Shown in pieces: positions 23,166 to 33,573 of a DNA stretch of 64,000 nucleotides. The position numbers were made by a program, and so were the translations under genes. Within the stretch, counting starts at the first letter, position 1; each line of letters begins with the position of its first letter. This DNA comes from Cololabis saira (lineage: Eukaryota; Chordata; Actinopteri; Beloniformes; Belonidae): NCBI RefSeq assembly GCF_033807715.1, contig NC_084599.1, positions 2,200,501 to 2,264,500 of the forward strand, given 5' to 3'. Under the pieces are notes generated by a model. It did no database searches, was not told the DNA's origin, and saw only the letters and a list, made by a program, of their open reading frames with translations.

Positions 23166-23346
23166 TTCAGCTACTTGTCTATTTTAATATTTACATGTTA
23201 ATTTTTATGTTTGATGACAAACTTTGCCCTCATCAATGTGGAGGAGAGAAAAATCTAAAAAATAGCTAGCGGCGGACCGCCCTGTAGCAGCTGAGGGAAG
23301 CCGCTCCCCCGCAGCTCCCAAGCAGCCGGCCAGTAAGGGCCGGTGG

Positions 23347-23725
23347 GTGACGGTTCGGAGGAAGCGTAATCCTAAAGGGCTCACGGAACACCACCACCCG
23401 CTTCATGTGTCTAACCGATTTTCCCCACTCAGCGACACACCCGTTGAGAAACCGACCCTGGTGATTGGCGACTCCATAGTCAGGCATGTGAAGCCGACTC
23501 CAGCGACCATAGTTAGGTGTATCCCGGGGGCCAGAGCAGGCGACATTGAAGCAAATTTGAAGCTACTGGCAAAGGGTAATCCTAAATTTGGTAAAGTTAT
23601 CATCCATGTCGGAGCTAATGACTCCCGTCTTCGCCAGTCGGAAGTGACCAAAATGAATATTGTCTCGGTGTGTAACTACGCCAAAAGTATGTCGGACTCC
23701 CGGGCTGGTGCTGCTCTTGTCTCTA
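23347..23725 (+). pseudogene. LINE ORF1 N-terminal part, SGNH-hydrolase-like
   Basis: The reading contains [11 protein letters not shown] followed by [11 protein letters not shown], spaced as in the SGNH/GDSL-type esterase domain found in ORF1 proteins of CR1/L2 LINEs. The GDS nucleophile block and the GxND block are both present. In the family this protein is thought to aid the ribonucleoprotein or membrane contact. The frame is then broken by an inserted L2 tail beginning at 23726. The upstream region (23255-23346) is GC-rich and may be the 5' UTR or the start of ORF1. Confidence 0.75.
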
Positions 23726-23897
23726 TTCAATTCAATTCAATTCAACTTTATTTATATAGCGTCTAATACAACATATGTTGTCTCTAGACGCTTTCCAGAG
23801 ATCCAGAACATGAACATAAACATAAACATAAACCCCCGAGCAATTATTATATAAACAATGGCAGGTAAAAACTCTGAGAGTGGGAGAAAAGCCTTAA

Positions 23898-25209
23898 AGG
23901 GGACCTATTAGGAAAAACACGTTTTTTCTTGTAAAAACATATATAAAGTGGTCTCCCCTCACCCTGCCAGCACAGGGGAGACAAGATACCATGAATTTCT
24001 GCAAGCTCTCTGACCCCCGCCGGACAGAGTCCCCCAGTGTCACGTGGTTTTTTTGAGCCGATTAAAATTTATACAAATATACAGATTTCCATAGGTTCAG
24101 CCTCCGCTGCTGAAACCACGCCCACAACCAGCTCTCTACGCTGCTGGAGCGGTCCTTCCTTCAGCCAGTCGGACGCGGTGCCGCGGCGGAGCGGATCCGG
24201 GTTAAATCATCCAGGTTCCCGGGTGGTTTGGGAGCTGGGTCCTGGGTCCTCGGGGGTCCGTCCCAGGTCGGACCAGCTTCACCCTCCGAGATTTTCAGCC
24301 AAATCTGTCGGTTTGATCACCGGTAACGGGCGATGCGCACAGGATGCGCCCCGGAGCGGATCTGTGCGCCCGCCCGTCGCGCAGAGTCCGCCGGGCAGAT
24401 CCGGCTGAAATTCCGCTGGTCGGTCCCCGGGAGTCCCTGCTACCAGTCCAGGCGGGTTCCTGCGGTCCCAGCCGGTCATATTCCCCGGTTAAAGCCGCGG
24501 TGATGCGCGCTGCTCCAGCCTACTTCCTGGTTCCCAAAGCGCGGTCCGTCCGACTAAATTGTCCAGGTTCCCAGCCGCTTTGGGAGCAGGGATTTCTGGG
24601 GTACGTCCCAGGCTGGACCAACTTCACCCTCCGAGATTTTCAGCGAAATCTGTCGGTTTGATCACCGGTAACGGGCGATGCGCCACGGAGCCATGCTGGG
24701 CGCCCGGCGCACGGCTCCGCGGCCAGCGTTCAGCATCCGCCGGGCAGATCCGGCTGAAATAGTGCCTAAATGTTATTTATATACAACTCATATTTTATTT
24801 TTTTAACAATAAAGTTGCCATTTGTGAAAATTCAGTGTTGTGATAATTTACAGGCTCGGGCTGCTCTGGCGGAGCGAGGTTTATTCTCCTCCCCTGCTAC
24901 ACGTCATTCAGGGAGCCAATCAGCACAGAGCCTCATTATCATACCCCCCCTTCCCTTCCTTAATGGAGCACAGAAAAAGAGGTTACAAGCGGTAAAACTA
25001 GTGACACGGCCCACAGGCTGGATTTCTGATTTATGTAGAAAAAACAAGCTTTAGATTGTTTTTAAGACATTCAAGGCCTGTTTAAAATATACATTAAATG
25101 CCTGAAATGAGCTGGGATAGGCTCCAGCAGACCCCCGTGACCCCGCAAGGGATAAAGCGGGTATAGATAATGGATGGATGGATGGATTAAATGCCATAAT
25201 AGGTCTCCT
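23898..25209 (+). mobile_element. piggyBac-like non-autonomous element, 1.3 kb
   Basis: The ends AGGGGACCTATTAGG and CATAATAGGTCTCCT match the larger element at 7809-17555 and are flanked by TTAA (23894-23897 and 25210-25213). The middle is GC-rich with a partial internal duplication (TTCACCCTCCGAGATTTTCA at about 24279 and 24622; GATCACCGGTAACGGGCGAT at about 24315 and 24661). No transposase is encoded. An 83-bp RTE tail is inserted near its right end. Confidence 0.9.
25103..25185 (+). mobile_element. RTE-type LINE 3' tail with target duplication
   Basis: An 83-bp insertion containing GAGCTGGGATAGGCTCCAGC, AAGGGATAAAGCGG and a GGAT tandem tail. It is flanked by a perfect 10-bp direct duplication ATTAAATGCC (25093-25102 and 25186-25195). 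The sequence and GGAT tail resemble the 3' ends of fish RTE-group LINEs. It is extremely 5'-truncated. Confidence 0.8.
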
Positions 25210-25236
25210 TTAAGCCAAACAGTGGCAAGGAAATAT

Positions 25237-25588
25237 AGTCATTTGGCCTGTTTTATTAGACCCTCTCCCTGACATCGCAGGGTCCAGGCCAAGATGCAGA
25301 GCTGTAGATTAACACACTTCTCTGCTGCTTCTCGAGGACCAACGCCTGCCAACAAAACTGTAGGATTGCATGATGTAATTGGCGACTCTAAAACTATAGG
25401 ATTACATGATGTAACTGGTAACTCTAACCAGGTGCCTAGCAAAATAGAAGTGGTTGCAGTTCCCCGCCCTCCACAAGTTCACCAGGTGCGGCGTTATAGA
25501 GGCGTTAACCAAAATAATCTTGTAAAAATTAAAACCAATGCACATTTGGTACCAATAAGAGACCGAAAACCGAAAACGAAAAAGATGC
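25237..25588 (+). pseudogene. LINE region between ORF1 and ORF2 (ORF1 remainder)
   Basis: An open frame (from 25294) carries a repeated motif (VGLHDVIGDSKTIGLHDVTG) and a basic C-terminus (RDRKPKTKKMR). I infer it is the C-terminal, nucleic-acid-binding part of ORF1, cut off from the esterase part by the insertion. The basic tail and the position support this, but no catalytic motif does. Confidence 0.45.
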
Positions 25589-26668
25589 GGACTACTAAAT
25601 ATACGATCGTTAAGCTCCAAGTCTCTGTTAGTAAATGATATAATTACAGAGAGTAGGAGTGATTTTTTCTGCTTAACAGAAACATGGTTACAGGAGGAAG
25701 AGTATGTTAGTTTGAATGAATCAACTCCGCCCGGCTACTTTAATCATCACATTCCTAGAAGCACGGGCCGAGGCGGAGGAGTCGCAGCAATTTATAACTC
25801 CAGTCTCCAAACAAAAATTGAACCTAAGTGCAATTATAATACATTTGAAAGCCTTATGCTTGGTCTGAAATTTCCGAGCTGGAAATCAGAAAAGCCAGTT
25901 GTGTTAGTGGTAGTGTATCGGCCCCCTGCTGGTGCTTATCTAGAGTTTCTGTCTGAATTTTCAGATTTCCTTTCTGGATTATTGATCAGCGCAGATAAAT
26001 TCATCATAGTGGGTGATTTTAATATTCATATGGATGTTGAAAGCGATAATCTTAAATTAGCCTTCGATTCTCTTCTAGAATCAATGGGTATCTCACAAAA
26101 AGTGAATAAACCGTCGCACTGTTTTAATCATACTCTCGATCTCGTTCTCACCTACGGTGTTGAAACTGATGGTCTGTTGGTGTCACCTGTAAACTCCCTT
26201 TTATCCGACCATTACTTAATGACGTTTGAATTTAATTTTGTTGATGTTGAAGTGCAAAATAGGAGGTATTATTTTAGCAGATGTTCGTCTGATGAAGTTA
26301 TTGTTAAATTTAGGGAGGCCATTGCTTATCTTACGACAGTGCGAAATAGTGATGTAGTCGAGGCCAGTGACCTGGGTTCTACCTCTACAGATGTTGATTT
26401 CCTTGCTAGTAACACTGCTGATTTGTTGCATTCAGCTTTAGATGAAGTTGCTCCTTTGAAAAGGAGGGTTTCTAGCCACAGGAGCTTAACTCCCTGGTAT
26501 AATTCAGATATCCGCATGTTGAAACAAAACATGCGTAAAATGGAAAGGAAGTGGTACTCTTGTAGGTCTGTAGACTCTTATCGTGAATGGAAAGATATTC
26601 TAATAGTATATAAAAAAAGCCATTCGCAAAGCCAGAACAGCTTATTATTCAACGTTGATAGAGGATAA
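25589..26668 (+). pseudogene. LINE ORF2, endonuclease part (frameshifted from RT)
   Basis: An apurinic-type endonuclease that nicks target DNA to prime reverse transcription. The frame is already open at 25589 (reading LLNIRSLSSK, then FFCLTETWL, the metal-binding Glu block), upstream of the first ATG at 25712. It continues with GRGGGVAAIY, VVVYRPP, VGDFNIHMD (catalytic Asp/Asn) and the terminal SLLSDHYLM block, corresponding to the SDH motif. The domain is complete. The protein ends at 26668 because a run of seven A at 26612-26618 puts it out of frame. With six A it would read straight into the RT frame. The single indel is the only defect I see in this domain. Confidence 0.85.
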
Positions 26669-28430
26669 CAAAAGTAACCCACGTTTTCTGTTCAGCACTG
26701 TAGCCAGGCTGACAAAGAGTCACAACTCTGTTGAGCCGTGCATTCCTGCAGCTCTCAGTAGTGAGGACTTTATGAGCTTCTTTAACAGTAAAATCACGAG
26801 AATTAGAGAAGAAATCAACCAGCCGGTTGTAGGTGTTTCTTCAGCTTTAGCGACTTCCCTAGGCTCTGACTTGTCTCTAGACTGTTTTGATCCTATAGAC
26901 CTCCCTGAGCTGACTTCACTCGTTAATAGAGCTAAGTCAACCACATGTATGTTAGACCCCATCCCGACTCGACTATTCAAACATATTTTTTCTCTTATTG
27001 GTACGACAATACTGGACCAAATTAACCTATCCCTAAGTTTAGGATATGTACCACAGGTTTTCAAAGTCGCAGTAATTAAACCTTTACTTAAAAAACCTTC
27101 TCTTGACCCAGACACCTTAGCTAATTATAGACCAATTTCCAACCTTCCATTTGTATCTAAAATTCTGGAAAAGGCAGTTTCAAGCCAGTTATGTGACTAT
27201 TTGTATAGAAATGATCTGTTTGAAGTCTTTCAGTCAGGGTTTAGAATGCATCATAGCACAGAGACAGCACTGGTTCGAGTCACGAATGACCTTCTTATGG
27301 CCTCAGATAAGGGATTAGTGTCCATACTGGTTCTACTGGACCTCAGTGCTGCTTTTGACACTATAGATCATGGCATTTTACTGCACAGGTTAGAGCATGT
27401 TGTTGGGATTAAAGGGACAGCTCTATGTTGGTTTAAATCATATCTATCTGACAGGTTCCAGTTTGTTCATGTACATGAGGTTTATTCAGAACAGTCAAGG
27501 GTCTGTTATGGTGTTCCGCAGGGTTCAGTGCTAGGGCCAATCTTGTTCAGTTTATACATGCAGCCATTGGGAAGTATAATCCAGAATCACGGCATACACT
27601 TTCATTGTTATGCTGATGATACGCAGCTCTACTTGTCTATGAAGCCGGATGAAACAGAACCGTTAGTTAAACTTCAGGCATGTCTTAGGGACATCAAGGA
27701 CTGGATGTCCAGAAATTTCTTGCTTCTAAATTCAGATAAAACAGAGGTTATCATTCTTGGTCCAGAGCATTTTAGGAAGGGATTAGATGGTGTTGCGATG
27801 GCTTCCAGTGCAACTGTGAGAAACCTTGGTGTTATTTTCGATCAGGATTTGTCGTTTAAACCATATGTCAATCAGGTTTGTAAAATAGCCTTTTTCCATC
27901 TCCGTAATATTGCAAAGATTAGGAAAATCCTCTCGCAGAGTGATGCAGAAAAACTAGTTCATGCGTTTGTATCTTCTAGACTAGATTACTGTAATGTGTT
28001 GTTAGCAGGATGTCCAAGTAATTTGCTGAATAGGCTCCAGCTGATCCAGAATGCAGCAGCACGAGTGCTGACAGGAATCAGCAGGAGAGACCACGTCTCT
28101 CCAGTGTTAGCGTCGCTCCATTGGTTACCCGTAAAATTCAGAATCCAATTTAAAATTTTATTACTTGCGTATAAAGCCCAAAACGGCTTAGCTCCGCATT
28201 ATTTGCAAGACCTGATAGTGCCTTATGTTCCTGTCAGAGCTCTCCGTTCTCAGAGTGCAGGTTTACTCGTAGTTCCTAGAGTATCTAAATGTAGATTTGG
28301 AGGGCGGGCGTTCTGCTATCAGGCACCACTACTATGGAACCAACTTCCAATCTGGGTTAAGGGGGCTGACACCACCTCCACCTTTAAAACTAAACTTAAA
28401 ACATTTCTGTTTAGTAAAGCCTATAGTTAG
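26655..28430 (+). CDS. LINE ORF2, reverse transcriptase and C-terminal part
   Basis: 591 codons that are open throughout, starting on a non-ATG codon because they are the continuation of the endonuclease frame. RT motifs in order: ANYRPISNLPFVSKILEK (about 157-173), VFQSGFR, LLDLSAAFDTIDH with the first catalytic Asp at about 229, YGVPQGSVLGPILFSLY (285-301), and YADD at 319-322. The C-terminal region has the L2-typical SRLDYCNVLLAGCP, LQLIQNAAARVLT and SLHWLPV blocks and ends near TFKTKLKTFLF. All catalytic residues are present. The enzyme copies the element's RNA at the nicked target. It could be active if the upstream frameshift is a sequencing error; otherwise it is a recent pseudogene. 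Confidence 0.9.
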   Translation: MIEDNKSNPRFLFSTVARLTKSHNSVEPCIPAALSSEDFMSFFNSKITRIREEINQPVVGVSSALATSLGSDLSLDCFDPIDLPELTSLVNRAKSTTCMLDPIPTRLFKHIFSLIGTTILDQINLSLSLGYVPQVFKVAVIKPLLKKPSLDPDTLANYRPISNLPFVSKILEKAVSSQLCDYLYRNDLFEVFQSGFRMHHSTETALVRVTNDLLMASDKGLVSILVLLDLSAAFDTIDHGILLHRLEHVVGIKGTALCWFKSYLSDRFQFVHVHEVYSEQSRVCYGVPQGSVLGPILFSLYMQPLGSIIQNHGIHFHCYADDTQLYLSMKPDETEPLVKLQACLRDIKDWMSRNFLLLNSDKTEVIILGPEHFRKGLDGVAMASSATVRNLGVIFDQDLSFKPYVNQVCKIAFFHLRNIAKIRKILSQSDAEKLVHAFVSSRLDYCNVLLAGCPSNLLNRLQLIQNAAARVLTGISRRDHVSPVLASLHWLPVKFRIQFKILLLAYKAQNGLAPHYLQDLIVPYVPVRALRSQSAGLLVVPRVSKCRFGGRAFCYQAPLLWNQLPIWVKGADTTSTFKTKLKTFLFSKAYS

Positions 28431-29219
28431 TGTTTAGTAAACCTCTAGCTGGTGTTGGTAAATCTCTAGGTAGTGTAAACTTTAGTGTGTCAGAGTCGCT
28501 CCTGTAGTTTCTTGTGCTGGCCCCCCCTTCTCCTCCCTTTTCTCTCTTTTGTCCATGTTGCAGCATCCTTTGCCGGACACCGGAACCTGCAGGTGGTCGT
28601 GGGTGGCTTGTAGCTTGCATTACGGAGCACAAGTCTTTCCCCGACTCTGCACCCCAACCTGGGACTTGCTGATTGGGCCGGAGCTTCGGGAGCTGCGTGC
28701 TGGCCTGCGGTCCCCACCCCTGGTCATCCCGTTGCTGGCCCCCCCTTCTCCTCCCTTTTCTCTCTTTTGTCCTGCAGGTGGTCGTGGGTGGCTGTAGCTT
28801 GCATTACGGAGCACAAGTCTTTTCCTGACCCTGCACCCCAACCTGGGACTTGCTGATTGGGCCGGAGCTTCGGGAGCTGCGTGCTGGCCTGCGGTCCCCA
28901 CCCCTGGTCATCCCGTTGCTGCTTCCATCTGCCTGCTGTGCTGTTGCCGTCCCTGACCCACCAGTCTTGCCCTCGGCAGGAGGGTCCCCCCTGATGAGCC
29001 TGGTCCTGCTCAAGGTTTCTTCCCTCCTAAAGGGGAGTTTTTCCTTGCCACTGTTTGGCTTAAGGTTTTTCTCCCACTAGGGGAGTTTTTACCTGCCATT
29101 GTTTATGTAATAACTGCTCGGGGGTCATGTTCTGGGTATGGGTCTCTGTAAAGCGTCTAGAGACAACTCTGTTGTATTAGACGCTATATAAATAAAATTG
29201 AATTGAATTGAATTGAATA
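28431..29219 (+). repeat. LINE 3' UTR with 184-bp duplication and (TTGAA)n tail
   Basis: C-rich sequence in which a block starting GTAGCTTGCATTACGGAGCA occurs at 28610 and again at 28794 (period 184). Near the end, two related GGGGAGTTTTT blocks precede the conserved tail. The final TTGAA repeats are the priming tail. Confidence 0.85.
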
Positions 29220-29469
29220 TTACTTGATCTATAACAGAAGGGAAGATTCCCACTCGTAATCCCTGTGCCTAGACTGAATTACTTGCCAGTTTGTCTTTTG
29301 GACTAGGCTATGCAAGAAGAGGCCAAAGTAGGGCCCTGTCCATCTTTGCACAGAGTCACAGTCAGATTTCAAAGGTTTTCACAGGTCACTGCATAACTGT
29401 CTTAACGCCATCTAAAGATACAGAACATTAGTGTGATACAAAACTATATATATACATAAATACATACAT

Positions 29470-29471
<2 letters not shown>
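29220..29471. other. Short unassigned spacer
   Basis: No gene or element recognised. Confidence 0.4.

Positions 29472-29549
<78 letters not shown>
29472..29549. repeat. (AT)n microsatellite
   Basis: About 39 AT units, preceded by ATACATAC repeats. Confidence 0.97.
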
Positions 29550-29553
<4 letters not shown>

Positions 29554-29789
29554 CTATATGAAATGATTACAATAATAAGAATATTTGTTGTTGTAATAAT
29601 AATATTTATGTATCTGTTAGAGATACATAGGGATAGAGATCCATCTTCGGTTTGTTTTTTTACTTGATTTTTCTGTCATATTTACGTTTGTCTTCCTTCT
29701 TGTTTTGCATGTGTGTTTACTTTGCTGTTTTTTGTTGTTGTAGATTGTTTGTCCTTGTTGTATTAGTATCAACTATGAAGTAAACAAAG

Positions 29790-29960
29790 TTAAAAAGGGT
29801 AGGCACAATAAGTTTAGGCTTCAGCCTACACCATTTGGTCGGTTTATTCCTTACTTCTTTTTTTTTACTTCTTTTTTTTATTCCTACGAAAGGAAATTAA
29901 ATGCAATGTACTGTATCAATTGAAACTGATCGACCAAATAAACTACTAAACTAAACTTAA
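29790..29960 (+). mobile_element. Possible LINE 3' end with AAACT tail
   Basis: A block with GGCTTCAGCCTACACC (a small GGCT/AGCC hairpin), T-rich runs and an ending AATAAACTACTAAACTAAAC. A short tandem tail after such a block suggests a truncated non-LTR element. No coding remnant or target duplication was found. Confidence 0.3.
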
Positions 29961-30108
29961 ACACAGAATTCACTGCTAACTCTGTAAAAAGCACTTGCAG
30001 CTTTTCGCAGTGGCAAATTGTCAAGTCTCATCAAAAGTGTTTGTAGGAAAGTTTTAGAGCTGGGAAATATGAAACGTTACAATAATGTGTAGTTGATTAT
30101 CAGATAGA

Positions 30109-30285
30109 ATGGGGGGTGGTAGCCTAGTGGTTACAGAGGGCTGGAGTCTGGATGACCCAGGTTTAAGCCCCTGCAACCGAGGTCAACCACTTTGGTCCAG
30201 ACCACTGCTACTAGTTCGACAAGAGAATGGGTTAAATGCAGAGAAAGAATTTCCCCATTGTGGGATTAATAAAGGAAAAAATAAA
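30109..30285 (+). mobile_element. tRNA-derived SINE
   Basis: GGTAGCCTAGTGGTTA near the start fits a pol III A box, and GGTTTAAGCCCC is a weakened B box. They are followed by GAATGGGTTAAATGCAGAG and ATTTCCCCATTGTGGGATTA, ending in AATAAAGG. It is non-autonomous and would rely on a LINE reverse transcriptase. Confidence 0.65.
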
Positions 30286-31094
30286 CTTCCCCGGGTCAGG
30301 GTCATGGGGGATTTCAGCCCATTTAAGCTGCCAAAAGAATGAGAGACCGTTACATCCTGGACACCTCACCAGTCCACCTCAGTGCCAAGAGAGAGGCAAA
30401 TAAAACTGCACCCTCACTTATATACCTATACATGGTCCATGTAGAATGCTAGATCAATCTAGCATGATGCTTTTTGTGAATTGAATTGAATTGAATTAGA
30501 AACCTAGAGTATTTCTAGACATTTACTGGGGGAAGATGAGAAGACGAGAACATTGAAAGTCCAGTCAGTCCCAAGCTGAGATTTGAACGTTGGACTTCTT
30601 TGCTCTGAGGTCACACAATCACCACATCCTTTACATATGATATAAGGTATTATCCTATATTTCTAAAGGCAATTACTAATAAATACAGATTCCAACACTT
30701 CATTTATTTAAAAAGCCACGTAAATACACCTCCATTATGGTGTTAGATCTAGCTGCTAGTGTGGTGTTGGGCCACAGCCCTGTGGTGAACATGGGAAGAC
30801 CCAATTTTAATTCTGTGGCCTATTACAAAAATCCACAGAGAAACATAGTTAACACATTTACTTAGTTTAGTTTTAGGTTGTGAGCCGGACCGCTGATCCC
30901 GTCACGACTGTGTTTATTAGTTTAAGTGTGTTTGTTTATTTTATCATTTGTCTACTGCTGCATCCACTTTGTTGGATCTTGATGACATGTTCTTCCACAA
31001 CAGAGAACAAAGCCCTTCCTCATTTCCCAGTGGAATGACCAGAACACACATGTGAAGTTAGTTTCACATTGGTGCGTCTCTGTGTGGGAAACAT
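30286..31094. other. Unassigned sequence
   Basis: It includes a short TTGAA run at 30479-30497 that may be an L2-tail remnant. Nothing else recognised. Confidence 0.4.
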
Positions 31095-31348
31095 CAGAAG
31101 AGCAGTGGTGTAAAGTAACGAAGTACAAGTACTTTGTTATTGTACTTAAGTAAGATTTTGAGAATTTGTACTTTTATTGATACTTTAATTTTTTCTGTAC
31201 TTTTACTTTTACTTTGTTACATTTTCAAGGAACAAATCATACTTTTAATCCGCTATATTTAAAATTGGACACGTCGTTACTCGCTACAAATTAAAGTTTT
31301 ACATTAAATGAAAATGTAGGCTACTGCCTTGAGAACAGCACAGCGGGG

Positions 31349-31466
31349 GCTGATTTATGGTTCCACGTTACACCGGCGCAGAGCTACGGCGTAGGGTACG
31401 CGGCGACGCGCACCCTACGCCGTAGCCTACGGCGTAGGGTGCGCGTCGATTTAACACGGAACCATA
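31349..31466. mobile_element. Short inverted-repeat MITE, right end damaged
   Basis: Left end GGCTGATTTATGGTTCCACG. The right side reads CACGGAACCATAA but the last bases are lost. The middle holds an inverted GTAGGGT/ACCCTAC core. Same family as 8218 and 41222. Confidence 0.7.
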
Positions 31467-32111
31467 AGGCGGTCGGGAAGGAAGGGGGGCGCGTGAATTG
31501 CCCGTGATTGCCCGGCGGCGGCTCCGTGACAAGACACCTGGGGCGGACGGGGCGACTCGGCCTCCATACCGAGAAGGAGGGGGAGCTGCGCCGCAGAGGC
31601 GGGCCGGAAGGCCGGAGGAACCGCCGTCGCGTCGAGAACCGATGAGGACTGAGCAGCAGCCGACGCGTGTCCATGGGCACCATTCTTTCATTCCACCCCT
31701 TCTAAGGTGGTTTTGGCATTTAAAAGTTCAATCAGTTCAAGAGCCTCCTTCATCCTCCTTCAGCTGGGGTTGATACTACAGGCTGGGGGTGGACCTGTCA
31801 GCGGGGCCAATGGGGTACAGCAGCAGTGATGAGCAAAGGGAGAAATTAAAATGGGGTAATGGAAACAAACGCTAAAGGGGTCAGAATAATATCACCATTA
31901 TTTAGAGTTGTAAGCAAATTCTTGGAATAAAGCCACTTTCGATAGCATGACAATGTTGGGACTTCATTTCTTTGCAATCCTTTTGAAAATAATTTTGTAC
32001 TTTGAATTTTGTACTTTGTACTTTTTACTTTTGTACTTAAGTACATTTTACACCATGTACTTTTGGTACTTTATTATATTTAATTTGAGGTACTTTTATA
32101 CTTTTACTTAA

Positions 32112-32451
32112 AGGAGCTTGAGGCCGGATTGTGGCAGGATTTATGAAAAAAATCCGTATACATTTTAAGTTTTCTAGTAATAATGTCAGATGAAGCGTTC
32201 CAAACCCAAAAGAATGAGTCCTCTAGTGTATCTCTCCTTTGCCTTGAACAGGCTGTGTGCTGCAAAATGTGCTGCAATTCGGTCCCCAATTTCCCGCGCT
32301 GTCCTGCGGATGTGACGTCACATGACGCTGCATGCACGTTCTCCCCGTTCTCCCGTGCCGGCTTCACTGTTGGCTGCAGTACCCCCGACGGCCGTCGTGG
32401 TGAAGGGTGGCGCTAGAGAGTCTCATTTCTTAAAAGGAGCCTCAAGCTCCT
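32112..32451. mobile_element. Second TTAA-type (piggyBac-like) MITE family
   Basis: 340 bp with perfect 13-bp inverted ends AGGAGCTTGAGGC / GCCTCAAGCTCCT and TTAA on both sides (32108-32111 and 32452-32455). It differs in sequence from the AGGGGACC family but obeys the same target rule. It inserted into the hAT right arm, whose ACTTTTAC-TTAA-GTAA word is split by it. Confidence 0.88.
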
Positions 32452-32569
32452 TTAAGTAATGTTCTTAATGGGTACTTTTTACTTTTACTTAAGTAATTTT
32501 CAAGCAGAAAATTTGTACTTTTACTTAAGTACAATATTTTTGTACTTTTTCCACCTCTGCAGAAGAGCT

Positions 32570-33430
32570 TGGTTTTCTGGTGGCTTGGTTGGCCTACAGG
32601 ATCGCTTTTGCTCCTAAGGAAATGTCCACATCCTTCGGCTGCTTATTTTTTTTTCTTCCAGTTTTGTCCAGTCGGACTTTCTGCATTACAGTTATGTCAT
32701 TAAGGATTTTTGCCTTGACAAACCCACGCTGCCTTGTTGGGGGATTCCCTCTCTGCTGGCCCGTCTCCGGTCCCCCCCGCTGCCCTTGCAGCTGGGCGCT
32801 CCTTTGGCTCTGGGGGGCCCGCTTTCGTAGGGGCGGGTGCACCTGCTGGCGTGGATCGGGGTGGCCCCGTCTCTGGCTGGGTCCTGGTCCATCACCCTGG
32901 GTGACATGGGGGCTCCGCCCTGGGCTTCCCTCTGTCGCCGCTGGGGGGTGGGGGCGGACCTTGCTGGCGGGGGGTTTCCTCCCGCCCTCTTTTGGCCCTC
33001 CGTGGGTGGCTGGTGGCCTAGGCTAGGGCCTAGGCTAGGGCTTCTTCCTTGTCTGTTTCTGGTCTCTCGGGTGGCAGGTTGTGCCCTCCCTCCTCCACTA
33101 TAGTTACAGTTCAGGTAGAGCATCGTTTTGACTGTTACACACACACATTTACACAGACATACACACCTGCTCACTCACCTACATACTCACTCCGCAGTTT
33201 TGGGGGACAGATAATCACAGTAGCCTAAGTTTGATTTAGCCTCAGGGACCTGAAATGATTGCTGCTTATGTATCTGCTTGTTCTCGTTTCTGTTTGTTTT
33301 TTTTCTTACAGATCTCCAAGGCTTGTGTGCTCTTTGTGCGTTTCCCTGTGCTTCCCGCGTTTTAGACTAGCAGCGGATGTCACCCCGAGCCCCCACCCCG
33401 AGCCCCACCACTTCACATAAAAAATAAATA
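32570..33430. other. GC-rich block, possible LINE 3' UTR
   Basis: GC-rich between 32730 and 33100, with a CCTAGGCTAGGG duplication (about 33018-33045), followed by an ACACAC-rich segment. Long frames exist on both strands, but they are low-complexity Gly/Pro/Trp products without motifs. The composition resembles LINE 3' UTRs; I cannot assign it. Confidence 0.3.
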
Positions 33431-33513
33431 AATAAATATATATATATATATATATATTAATAAAATATATATGATATATTAAAATATACATTATACATAT
33501 TATAGACAAAAAA

Positions 33514-33516
<3 letters not shown>

Positions 33517-33570
<54 letters not shown>
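33517..33570. repeat. (AT)n microsatellite
   Basis: About 27 AT units. A shorter interrupted AT run lies at 33437-33458. Confidence 0.95.

Positions 33571-33573
<3 letters not shown>

Larger units (their letters stand above)
23726..25236 (-). mobile_element. Inverted L2 3' tail, split by a piggyBac-like element
   Basis: It begins TTCAATTCAATTCAATTCAAC then TTTATTTATATAGCGTC, which is the reverse complement of the LINE's own 3' end. The tail continues to GTGGGAGAAAAGCC (23893), is interrupted at TTAA by the element at 23898-25209, and resumes as GCCAAACAGTGGCAAGGAAA to about 25236. Put side by side with 29030-29100, the two halves are continuous in the uninterrupted sequence. A 5'-truncated copy therefore inserted into an older full-length relative. 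Confidence 0.85.
23255..29219 (+). mobile_element. L2/Maui-type LINE, near full length, with nested insertions
   Basis: A non-LTR retrotransposon reading left to right: ORF1 (esterase-like), then ORF2 with endonuclease and reverse transcriptase, a long C-rich 3' UTR and a tail of AAGCGTCTAGAGACAAC...CTATATAAATAAA followed by TTGAA repeats. The tail type and the RT place it in the L2/CR1 group. It is interrupted in ORF1 at 23726-25236 by an inverted L2 3' end that itself contains a piggyBac-like element. Apart from this insertion and one frameshift in ORF2, it is unusually complete. Most L2 copies, including four others in this window, keep only the tail. Confidence 0.85.
31103..32559. mobile_element. 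hAT non-autonomous element with two nested insertions
   Basis: It begins CAGTGGTGTAAAGTAACG and ends TTTTTCCACCTCTG, flanked by a perfect 8-bp duplication CAGAAGAG (31095-31102 and 32560-32567). Both ends are rich in TACTTTTACTTAAGTA words. Inside lie a short MITE (31349-31466) and a TTAA-type element (32112-32451). No transposase frame is visible. The GC-rich stretch at 31470-31700 could be a remnant of a parental promoter. Confidence 0.92.

Noticed and set aside
24037..24762. GC-rich frames inside the piggyBac-like element
   Set aside because: Three overlapping frames, partly the same duplicated DNA, with no DDD transposase motif; non-coding element body.
32580..33174. Coding region in GC-rich block (148- and 160-residue frames on opposite strands)
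   Set aside because: Both strands are open because of GC richness. The products are low-complexity with no motif. It is more likely an untranslated LINE segment.
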